A DNA stretch of 64,000 nt from positions 6,228,879 through 6,292,878 of the forward strand of contig NC_067206.1 of NCBI RefSeq assembly GCF_026262505.1, read 5' to 3'. The DNA is from Trichomonas vaginalis G3 (Eukaryota; Parabasalia; Trichomonadida; Trichomonadidae). The notes beneath the pieces were generated by a model. The model worked only from the letters and a program-made list of their open reading frames with translations, ran no database searches and was not told the DNA's origin. A program made the translations under genes and the position numbers. Below, in pieces: positions 28,106 to 36,624 of this stretch (position 1 is its first letter; each line of letters begins with the position of its first letter).

Positions 28106-28497
28106 GTTTCAAGACGAGTCTTTTACTTTTTCAAGACAAGTCTTTTACTTTTTCAAGACAAGTCTTTTACTTTTTCAAGACGAGTCTTTTACTTTTTCAA
28201 GACAAGTCTTTTACTTTTTCAAGACAAGTCTTTTACTTTTTCAAGACAAGTCTTTTACTTTTTCAAGACAAGTCTTTTACTTTTTCAAGACAAGTCTTTT
28301 ACTTTTTCAAGAAATTTTTTGGTGTAAAGTTCTCAAATTTGAGAACAGTGGTCTTGATTTCAGACGATACCCGTACTTTTCAAGACAAGTCTTTTACTTT
28401 TTCAAGACAAGTCTTTTACTTTTTCAAGACAAGTCTTTTACTTTTTCAAGACAAGTCTTTTACTTTTTCAAGACAAGTCTTTTACTTTTTCAAGACA
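28106..28497. repeat. 22-bp tandem satellite containing AAGACAAGTCTT
   Basis: About nine units from 28,106 to 28,310 and five to six more from 28,375 to 28,497. The unit is a near-palindromic AAGAC..GTCTT followed by TTACTTTTT. The two blocks are separated by a 64-bp spacer that contains a TCTCAAATTTGAGA palindrome. The long ORFs through this block simply read the repeat. Confidence 0.93.
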
Positions 28498-28633
28498 ATG
28501 TCCGACGTCAGTCAGTAAATTTTATCGTCCAACCTTACAAATGTAAACTTATATCGTTCTATTTTCTTCACTAGGGTCTAACACCAAAGTAACCTATGTA
28601 CATGAAATTTCACTGCATAAAAGGAAAAAACCT

Positions 28634-28707
28634 GCGCGAATCGGGATTTGAACCGAGGTCTTCGACGCCTGTAGCGAGGTAGCCCATACCACTGAGCTAT
28701 GAGCCGC
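28634..28707 (-). tRNA. tRNA-like sequence with intact A and B boxes, probably a pseudo-tRNA
   Basis: On the minus strand the 74-nt sequence has TAGCTCAGTGG (A box) and GGTTCAAATCC (B box) at normal tRNA distance, and the D-stem GCTC/GGGC pairs. The acceptor ends pair only at the outer three positions (GCG/CGC). The anticodon arm and the T-stem pair poorly, and no convincing anticodon can be read. It may be a decayed tRNA, a viral tRNA-like element or just an internal pol III promoter. Confidence 0.5.
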
Positions 28708-28826
28708 TTGCATATTTTTAAGTAAAATATAGTATATTTGTCATATAGTGAAGGATGACCAAACTTAAAAAAAATAACGCTAATTTTTAAAAAAATATTT
28801 TTTTTATTTTGTATGTAAGAACAGAT

Positions 28827-29719
28827 ATGTCAACAACAGAGAACACAACAACTGCTATCGTTCATGAAGCCATAAATGAAGAATATGAGTGGGTTCAGTT
28901 TAACAAACAGTTACGTCTCATTCGTTCGGTCAAAGACGATATGTACCAAATGCAAAGTATTTTGACAGCATGTTTTGCTCCAGATACCAAACATACAGAC
29001 GATTGGTTCAAAAACCAAAGCACACAAGAACTTTTGAGCGAAGCACAGCGAGACATACTTTTTTCTGAAAACAGTGAAGAACAGCGAGCCCGACTTCCAT
29101 CGGGGTCGCCAAAACTCTATGAAAACAGTGAAGAACAGCGAGCCCGACTTCCATCGGGGTCGCCAAAACTCTATGAAAATCGTAAAAATTTGCCAAATGG
29201 TTTGAGAGGTTGGTATGTACATAGACTATTAGTAAATGCTGTTGCAATGTGGGCTTCACCTCGTTATGCTTGGTATGTTTGTAAACTTCTTGACGAAATT
29301 CATAGACAAGAACGTGAAGAGATGGAAAACAAGCTTGAAGCAAAAGACAAAACCATACAGAAAAGAATACCACGTTCGGTACCAAAAGGAAAGGAAAAGA
29401 ACTATAAGTATATGATTTACACTGAAGAGATGGAAAATGAAGAAGACAGAGATATGGTTATGTTGCATTTAGTCAGAAGAAACAACAAAGCTTTTACGAC
29501 CTTGCTAAGATTTACAAATCTGACAGAAATTGGTTCTATCGCGAAAACTTACCGATTTCAATGACTCCGAATGAAGATGTGAAACAAATAGTTCAAGATA
29601 CGTTACCTCAAACACACTATGATATGAAAGGTTGTACAATACTTACATTTAAAGAAGATTTGCCGCTACTGAAAGAAAAAATAACAGAGTATTTTGACAA
29701 CTTCAAACAAGCAGAGTAA
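28827..29719 (+). pseudogene. KilA-N domain protein 3, internal duplication and late frameshift
   Basis: KilA-N features: DDWFKNQSTQELL, then GLRGWYVHRLLVNAVAMWAS. Between them an 18-residue segment (SEEQRARLPSGSPKLY region, 54 bp) is exactly duplicated in frame at about 29,060-29,170. The first frame stops at 29,564, but from about 29,495 another phase continues for ~75 codons to 29,719 (RNWFYRENLPISMTPNEDV), so one frameshift splits the C-terminal domain. That domain may correspond to the DUF3627-type tail of viral KilA-N proteins. The conserved leader precedes the ATG. Confidence 0.8.
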
Positions 29720-29789
29720 ATGAACCATTTATTTTTGGTCTTGACTTCAGATGGCTCAGGTAGCTCTAGATGGTAAATTGTCTTGTCAA

Positions 29790-30110
29790 ATCCTTCTGGC
29801 ATTCCGAGTCCTTCCATCCGACATTCCGAGTCCTTCCATCCGACATTCCGAGTCCTTCCTTCTGGCATTCCGAGTCCTTCCATCCGACAGGAAAAAAATT
29901 TCCCGACAACTGGAAAAAAATTTCCTTCCGACAGGCAAAATTTTTTCTGTTGTTCGTCCGTAAACCATTCAAATTTTCGAAAATTGAGAACTTTTTGGTC
30001 GAACTTCAGGAAAAGTTTTTTCTTCCGACAGAAAAAGTTTTTCCCGACAACTGGAAAAGTTCTTCCTTCCGACAGGACACAAACGAATGTCCGACGTTCC
30101 TCTTCCTGAA
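29790..30110. repeat. 22-bp tandem repeat and related CCGACAG motifs
   Basis: Four to five copies of CATTCCGAGTCCTTCCATCC with changes (29,797-29,885), then spaced copies of TTCCGACAGG and CCGACAACTGG up to 30,075. A further ACAAACGAATGTCCGACG copy lies at 30,078. Short ORFs through this block in several frames are artefacts of the repeats. Confidence 0.85.
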
Positions 30111-30196
30111 TGCCTTCCAAAGCCAGAAGAACCGACAGACCCAGCACCACAACAGACTTACTAAGACTAAACACTTACATTTTTACGCTTGACTTT

Positions 30197-31055
30197 TTAC
30201 AATTTGAACTTTGTTTGCGTAGATATGAATTCTGAAAGAAGTATGAGGGTCTTGTATGACTTTGTACTTCTCCATAGTTCATGTCTGTCAAACTTACCTG
30301 CCATGGACTCTTTCATAAGTTCCATGAAATCGTCTTCGGACAATCCGGGGAAAAGTATGATATCAGTAAGTATTCTCTTTACATCCTTACTTAAACTCTT
30401 GCTGTCTGTAACAAATGACAACTGAGATGTTAAAGTGTCTGAGCTTCTAAGAATTCGACACATATCTTGTTCTCTGTTCTTTAACAAAGGATGAGAAGCA
30501 AAGTCATCTAAGATAAGAAGACATCTGTGAGGGTAAGTCTTCCAATCGTAAGATTGCAATTTCTTCGAAATGTATTCTATCTCTTTCTGTTTGTTTCTGA
30601 AGTGTTTCTTCTCTAATATTCTCTGCATTTCCTCATTTGGGTCTTTAAACTTCGAATTTATATACTCATTTATAGCATTATACTTCAAAAACTCTTCTTT
30701 GGTATTCTTTATCCAATCTAACAACTCAGAGTCTTTTATACATACTAACTTAGACTTCTTTATAATATCTTTGAACGAATTGACGGTTTGGTCAAATTGA
30801 CCAGAAGTACTACAAATGACTACTAACTCATAGAATGGGTTCTTCTCATCTTAGTTCTTGTTGTTGTGCAGCCATTTTAAGATAAGTGAAAGTCTTGCCC
30901 GACCCAGGTGGTGCGATTAGACCTGTTATACCATTCTGAGCAAATAAGAACTTGTCATGTATAGGCTTTATCTGAGCATTTTCTAACTTCCTCTTGTTCT
31001 TGTTTAAAACATTCTCAAATTTCTTGTCAATGTCAGCAAACTTTTTTTCTAACAT
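30197..31055 (-). pseudogene. FtsK/HerA-type (A32-like) DNA-packaging ATPase, one frameshift
   Basis: The N-terminal frame (30,846-31,055) carries Walker A GLIAPPGSGKTFTYLK. The remaining ~215 codons are in another phase, readable from about 30,845 to 30,197, and carry NPFYELVVICSTSGQFDQTV and Walker B RCLLILDDFAS. A single phase change near 30,846 separates them. The total of ~285 residues fits the packaging ATPase of Polintons, polinton-like viruses and virophages. It would pump DNA into the capsid. It is divergent from the gene at 31,090 over a 34-bp spacer. Confidence 0.85.
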
Positions 31056-31089
31056 ATTTTAGAAAAATTAAAATTTTTATCTTTTAGAA

Positions 31090-31547
31090 ATGTCTAGCGA
31101 TTTCGCTATCTATATTCGAGACAAACTTTTTGACTCTAAAACTTCTGTCGACCATAAAATCTTACATAGTGTAAACAAGAAAGGTGAATTTGTTCTAAAG
31201 TTCTGTTTCTGGGAATATGACAAGAACCATAAAACATTACAAAGAGCAGTCTTAAAATTTGTCAATGACAGACTTGTTGACAGAGATGACGCCGATTGGA
31301 AAGATGAAGTCCAACAAAAGTTCTTAGAATGCAAAGAAGACACATGCGCTGTTCTTGAAGATGAAATAGAAAAACAGAATAGAAGAGCTATTAAAGGACA
31401 AAGAACTTTTACATAAATATGGTTCTGAGAAATTTGACATAACTCCACCAGAAAAGAGAAGAGAGAGAAAGAAAGAAAAGAAAGAAAGAAAGTAGAAGAG
31501 AGAAAGAACCTGAACCAGTTCCAGAGAAGGGGAGATATGACATGTAA
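31090..31547 (+). pseudogene. Unknown charged protein, two frameshifts
   Basis: The first frame (108 codons) has alternating charged and hydrophobic residues. Two phase changes (near 31,395 and 31,490) lead to a Lys/Arg/Glu-rich tail that ends at 31,547. Full length is ~150 residues. It is the only plus-strand gene among the minus-strand replication and capsid genes. A perfect 20-bp palindrome AAAAATAAAATTTTATTTTT begins two bases after the stop region and separates it from the convergent gene. Confidence 0.5.
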
Positions 31548-31567
31548 AAATAAAATTTTATTTTTAG
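31548..31567. terminator. A/T palindrome between convergent genes
   Basis: AAAAATAAAATTTTATTTTT (beginning at 31,547) is a perfect inverted repeat exactly between the stop of the plus gene and the stop of the minus gene, so it could serve both transcripts as a 3'-end hairpin. Confidence 0.45.
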
Positions 31568-31983
31568 AACATTTCTGGGTCAATGTCAATGTTCTCTTCC
31601 TCTTTAGGAGTAAACACTGGCTTAGACTCTAAAATCTTTTTACCTAATTTACCTTGAACTTCAACTATCTTAGACTCATAATATTCATAGTCGTCTGCTT
31701 TCTTTGGTTCATAAGGTATAACAAGTTTGTATGCTTTGCCTTCTTTAAGGTTTGAGAACCTTCTGTCAAAATTTTCTTTGACTGCTAACAAACCTTCTAT
31801 GTCTAAGTCTTCAAATTTCGCACCATTTTTAGTCACAATAGCAAACTTAACCGGTTCGATGTTCCAAACTTTGTCATATGTAGACTTTTCAAAATTGTAG
31901 AAGTAAACATTCAAATATGTGAATGGGTCTAGTTCTTCTTTAAGTCCTGACATGTACTTATTTACTGAGATGAATTTCGTCAT
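31564..31983 (-). CDS. Hypothetical protein of the replication/capsid block, 139 aa
   Basis: Intact frame. The N-terminal part is aromatic and beta-like (FTYLNVYFYNFEKSTYDKVW). The C-terminal ~30 residues are acidic and Pro-rich, ending DIDPEMF. A small beta-rich body with an acidic C-tail is typical of single-stranded DNA-binding proteins, and the gene lies directly downstream of the helicase. That assignment is speculative. Confidence 0.55.
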   Translation of the reverse strand: MTKFISVNKYMSGLKEELDPFTYLNVYFYNFEKSTYDKVWNIEPVKFAIVTKNGAKFEDLDIEGLLAVKENFDRRFSNLKEGKAYKLVIPYEPKKADDYEYYESKIVEVQGKLGKKILESKPVFTPKEEENIDIDPEMF

Positions 31984-32018
31984 CTTTTCTATCGGATAAA
32001 AAAATATTTTTTTAAAAT

Positions 32019-33248
32019 TTACTCAGAAAAATTTTTCTTTGTATATACGCCGTTCTGAACATCTAAAAGATTTTTGACATTTGCCAAGAATGTTCGTTTA
32101 GACGCTGCCATATAACCATATTCTTGACAATATTGTTTATATTCATCATATAAAGACCTTTCATCTAAACACTCAAAGTCGTTTTCATCTATAAACAGTT
32201 CATATACACTCTTGTTTGCTTCTAACAATGTTTGTCTTTCTTCGGTATATGGAATTTGTCTTGGATTGAACTTTGAAATATCTAATGTCATGAAATATGA
32301 GAACAAGTGGTTGTAAAAGTTAGGTGTCAAAGTTTCTGCTAAGTCGTCAAAATATTCTGTATCTTGCATATGAGAATCTGACGTTCTGACAACTACATAT
32401 CTTCTGTCAGAACTTTCTAACTTCATCGGAACAGCATTGTTTGAAACCATAATGTTTGCAACATTTTCACAAACTCTTTGGTCTTTATATTTTTCAACAA
32501 CTCCAACTTTATCTGTTATAAGACTCTTCAAAGCATCTGAGTTCAAAACTTTTGTTGTATCTATACTTTGAAGTTCATTGCAACTATAAGTTTCATATTC
32601 TCAATTGAGGAGTTAAACTTGCCACAGATGTTTTCTAAGTTTGTCATATTCGGGTTCGAATAGCCCTCTAACAGTTTGCACAAGATATCTGTAAAGAATG
32701 TGTTCTTACCTGTTTCCTTGTTTTCCAATTATAATGAGAGCAGTTTCATTTTTAGCACTTGGATGTTGTAAGATGTTTGCAAACCAACATAAGATATACT
32801 CATAGACTCTTTCGTTTCCATTGCATATAATTTCTTTGACATGGTCTAACCAAGCTTCTATAATATTTTCTTTCCATTCTACTTGTTCATATTTATATCC
32901 AGTGAAGATAGAATAGAAGTTTGGAGAAGGTGTATAGAACTTTATACCACGAACTGAAAAATCTTCTAACTTTGACAATAAGATATCCCAAGCATCTAAC
33001 ATCTTCATGCCAACTTGTACGACTTTTATTTTCTTAAGTTTCTGTCTACATTCTTGTTCTGAAACTATTGTCGCTTTAGGTTTGTTAAAGACTACATCCC
33101 ATTCTTTCATAACATAACATTCTGGGGCAGAGTCAACATAAATGACTAAACGTTTCAAATTCTCGACTGCTTTGTTATAGTCTCGAAATGGACACATATT
33201 TCTGAATGCTTGGAAGTCATAAAAATCTGAAACATCTATTCTGTACAT
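32019..33248 (-). pseudogene. SF3/D5-type helicase, two frameshifts
   Basis: Superfamily 3 helicase of the D5 class that would unwind DNA for replication of the element. The N-terminal frame (33,248-32,706) ends exactly in Walker A: GKQGNR, then stop. Removing one A from the GGAAACAGG run would restore the usual GKQGxGK. A middle piece follows (DILCKLLEGYSNPNM) and a second shift near 32,575. The last frame has the sensor region VSNNAVPMKLESSDRRYVVV and a C-terminal winged-helix-like tail. Full length is about 410 residues. No primase domain is visible. The break in Walker A makes this copy inactive if the sequence is right. Confidence 0.85.
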
Positions 33249-33276
33249 TTTTATAAAAATAAAAAAAATATTTTTT

Positions 33277-34072
33277 TTATTCTTGACTTTGTTGTTCCAT
33301 TTGTTGCATTTGTTGTTCTTGAGCTATTTGTTGTTGAAGTTGTTCTTGTAATACAATACTTTCACCAGTTGCATCTTCCAATTCGAAACTTTCTGCCGTC
33401 ATTGACAAATACATAGGACATAAAAGTTTTACAGGAACAAAGTTTGCGTCAACTAATGTCAACGTTATACTTGCCAAAGTGTTTGAGTTCACTAAGGTTG
33501 AAAATTCTGCATTCGAATGAACAATAGGCAAACCAGCAGAGAAAGTATTGTTTATACGCATAAGTATCTTTTGGTCATAATAGTTTCTGTCGACATTCGA
33601 ATAACACTTTGAACCTAAGTTTGAAAAATATATAAATAGGTGTACTTAAAGTCAATGGAATAGACATTCCTTGTATGACACCTTTTCCTGTTATAGGAAA
33701 CTGTTGGTAGTAAAAACCAGAAATAAGTTTTGTATTATAGCTCATATCGTTTATAGTAAACTCAGTCGGACATCCAAACATAATGAAACCTGCTCTAGTT
33801 GCAGCACATGTTACATCCGTCCTTAAAGTATTAAATAAGTCAACAAAACCTGTTGGTGGTATATCTGAGTAAGTATCTTCAAAGGAGTATTTTTTACCAT
33901 TCACAACAATAAAGTCTTCTGGTGTCAAAAGAGCAAAACAGGCTTTAGTCGTCATTGTGTTTAAGGTTAGTTTACAATATCGTCCTTGAGGACTTTGTAA
34001 GTTTGTTGTTATAGAATTATATGACTCAGGGTTTTTAGTCGTAATAGTATAAACCATTATGTCTTCTGCCAT
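33277..34072 (-). pseudogene. Putative penton (vertex) minor capsid protein, one frameshift
   Basis: Two frames (34,072-33,575 and, in another phase, from about 33,620 to 33,277) join into a beta-rich protein of ~265 residues. Its C-terminal part, SITLTLVDANFVPVKLLCPM, has the look of the single jelly-roll penton proteins of Polintons and virophages. It is also encoded close to the major capsid gene, as in those elements. A Gln-rich tail follows. I assign it by pattern and context, not by a search. A 22-bp perfect A/T palindrome fills the 28-bp gap to the helicase start. Confidence 0.6.
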
Positions 34073-34111
34073 TTTACTTAGCAAATAAATTTTAATGAAA
34101 TGTTGTGGTCG

Positions 34112-34657
34112 TCAAATATTTTTATAACGTCTGGGAATATATTTTAAGTTCAACGTTTCACCTCCTTTCATAACGTATATCTTGTCAATGACATTATATG
34201 AAACACCACAGCAAGCAATGTCGGGCTCTATTTCTTTGATGTTTATATCGTCTGCCTCTGTCAAAAGTTTCAATAGTTCTTTCAAAACTTCACGAGGTGC
34301 GATGACATATGAGTTCACTTTTACAGGGTTGTGTTCGACCAAGTTTAACATTATACCTAAAGCTTGACAAATCTTCTCCTGAGTTTGAAGTTTGTCTTTC
34401 AGTTGTTGGTAGTCATTTCGAATATCTGCAACAGAACTTAAGTCTCTGCTAACTTCAGGATATGTTGGTTGTTCTTTTACAGGAACTATTGTTATACCAT
34501 CTTCGTCTTCGTATGGTTTCCCCACTTCAACATCTCTTTCTTTGACATTGACAACAACACTTTGACTGTTTGTTTGAGTTGGTGAATTTAACTTCACATC
34601 TGCCACCGCCATTAAACCTTTTGAAACACTCACGCTTCTATTTTTCGGAAATGACAT
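34112..34657 (-). CDS. Hypothetical protein, 181 aa
   Basis: The ATG at 34,657 (MSFPKNRSVSVSK) is preceded by an ATTCTAAGTAAAATG context shared in part with the penton gene. The upstream part of the open frame runs antisense through the gene at 34,676 and is ignored. The first ~90 residues are polar and disordered. The C-terminal half is helical (REVLKELLKLLTEADDINIK) and then beta-like. Function unknown. Position between capsid genes suggests a virion component. Confidence 0.6.
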   Translation of the reverse strand: MSFPKNRSVSVSKGLMAVADVKLNSPTQTNSQSVVVNVKERDVEVGKPYEDEDGITIVPVKEQPTYPEVSRDLSSVADIRNDYQQLKDKLQTQEKICQALGIMLNLVEHNPVKVNSYVIAPREVLKELLKLLTEADDINIKEIEPDIACCGVSYNVIDKIYVMKGGETLNLKYIPRRYKNI

Positions 34658-34675
34658 TTTACTTAGAATAAAAAG

Positions 34676-34921
34676 ATGGACGTATTTGAGTATCTCTTCG
34701 AATTGAAGCAAAACAAAGTTTACACACACAAACAATACAAGTTCATTGATAGAATAGTTCTTTACACAAACAATGGAAAATGTTATAGAATAGCAGTCTT
34801 TGCTGAACCAAAATATTTTCATAAAGCAAAGAAAGTTGGTATAACCGAGATGGTGAAAGTTCTTGAAGCAGACAAAAATAAACAACAAAACTTACAGATA
34901 TTTCTAAAGGTAAGTTTATAA
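34676..34921 (+). CDS. Small protein, 81 aa or longer
   Basis: A basic, Tyr/Lys-rich protein (LYTNNGKCYRIAVFAEPKYF). It is divergent from the 34,657 gene with 18 bp between the ATGs. After its stop another phase remains readable through YIKTGVLSIFDGEKSVQEQL and runs into the 3' end of the capsid gene, so a frameshift near 34,915 is possible and the original protein may have been longer. Confidence 0.5.
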   Translation: MDVFEYLFELKQNKVYTHKQYKFIDRIVLYTNNGKCYRIAVFAEPKYFHKAKKVGITEMVKVLEADKNKQQNLQIFLKVSL

Positions 34922-34987
34922 TACAATATTATATCAAAACTGGCGTACTGTCAATATTTGACGGAGAGAAGTCAGTTCAAGAACAAC

Positions 34988-36592
34988 TTACTGACCTGCT
35001 GCCAAAATCTGCTCGATGGAAGCTGTCGTTATGCCAATCTGAGGAGCCCCAGCAGGTTTCATCGAACGAATCTTCAAAAGAGCATCTTCCGTGAAAAGTG
35101 CTATTGGTTTTGTAAACTTCTTTGCTTTCAATTCATCTGGACCGTCTCTGTCACCAGTATATTGTATTTGTACAGTACCAACAGTTGAAATACCACCCAT
35201 AAAGTCTTCTGAGTCAGCAAATGGAATGCCAAGCCAAAAGTTTGAACGGTCTCCATTTGTATATTGAGTTTTTTGACCTCCTGTATGAGTCCATACTTTC
35301 ACATATGGCATAATAGAACTTTGCATTTCAGGGTTAATGGTTGTTGTGAAGTTGTTGTTAAAGTTCATAGCATCTAATGTCAAGTTGTATGACCTCATAT
35401 CCTCAACTGTGGAATATTCTTCTCTTGGATAGTATTTGCCATCTATGTTTATATGATATTTAATACCGGGGTTGTAGAAACAAGAATAGTCATTTATAGT
35501 TCGTCTGAACAGTACAAACATAGTATCTGCATGTTTCATTGCAGTTGTTAAGGCAATATCTGTTCTTGCACCTGGGTCAGCACTTTGGTTTCCAACTTCA
35601 CCTGCAAAGTCTTTGACAGATATTTGGTGTATAGGGAACATAAGCGGAACTGCAATATATTTGGCAGCTAAAGCATTTGAAATATCTGGGTCCAACATAT
35701 AGACTGCAAGTCTGCTTTCTATTCTCTTGCATTCAAATTTTTCGCATGTGAACTTAACTGGGTCCCAAGCATCTCCAGCAGCATTGAAATAATAGTTTAC
35801 TTCAGTGTTGAGGTTTGAGAAACCAAAGTCTAAGTCAACTTTGTTTTTGCAAAAGTCGGCGAATGACGTTTTATTTGTTCCCACTACGTCTGTAAGAGTG
35901 AATGGGTCTTGCGTTGGTGCAATGACTAAGTTATTTTGCTTGGAGTAAGTTCGATAGAAATTTTTCCTGCCCAGTTTGGCAAGTATCTTAAAAACCTGAA
36001 GATGAGGAAAGATGACAAAGAACTCTAAGTTTCAGTTTTACTTTGGTTACTGCTGCTGCAGTTTGTCCAGAAAGGTTAACATAAACTCCTGGAACGTTAG
36101 GGTCAAGTCTTCTTATTTTCTCAATGGTGCATACTGGTCTGTTTGTTCTCTAGCTTGTGGTTGTACTGAGTTTCTCAAAGCGAACCATTCATAGTTTGCC
36201 CATGTTACTGTTTTGAACTAAGTCAGAGTTAGAATATATCTTATATCCCATGAAAACTTCTGGAGCATATGGTATCCGACATAGAAAATTCCATTGCAAC
36301 CTTTCTTGTCAGACAACTTGGCAGAAGGTTTTATTTCAATGTCTTGTTCCACGTATAAGAAAGAGTTGTCAATAGAAATTATATGAAACCTGTCGCAAGC
36401 AATATCTACTGTTGTTGAAGAACCTTCTCCAAACTCACCTACGTTTCCATAAGAAACAGCAGTTGTATATTCGTAAGTTCCAGGAACTATTTCTGACCTT
36501 CTAATGGCATTGTCGCATTCGTTATACCATTCGGAAACATTTCCATTCATAGCATCCAAAACTGTTGGCGTTATATTCTGAGCGGCGTACAT
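34988..36592 (-). pseudogene. Major capsid protein (double jelly-roll type), about five frameshifts
   Basis: The ATG at 36,592 starts MYAAQNITPTVLDAMNG. Coding stretches continue in changing phases with breaks near 36,275, 36,195, 36,115, 36,000 and 35,935, then 298 intact codons to 34,988. Diagnostic parts are RFLRYLPNWAGKISIELTPS and YHINIDGKYYPREEYST, which resemble Polinton/polinton-like major capsid proteins. Total length is ~535 residues, close to that family. It would form the hexameric capsomers of an icosahedral shell. ATTCTATATTTTTACTCAT lies just upstream of the ATG, combining the TCTA motif and the ACTnAnATGAAATG leader. Confidence 0.8.
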
Positions 36593-36624
36593 TTCATATG
36601 AGTAAAAATATAGAATAGTTGGAT

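Noticed and set aside
28074-28574. ORFs of 166 and 77 aa rich in Phe, Lys and Ser
   Set aside because: They only read through the 22-bp satellite. The same repeat is open in several frames because its unit lacks stops.
29617-30192. Several overlapping ORFs on both strands
   Set aside because: All are translations of the CCGAGTCCTTCC and CCGACAGG repeats, mutually exclusive and without a plausible start region.
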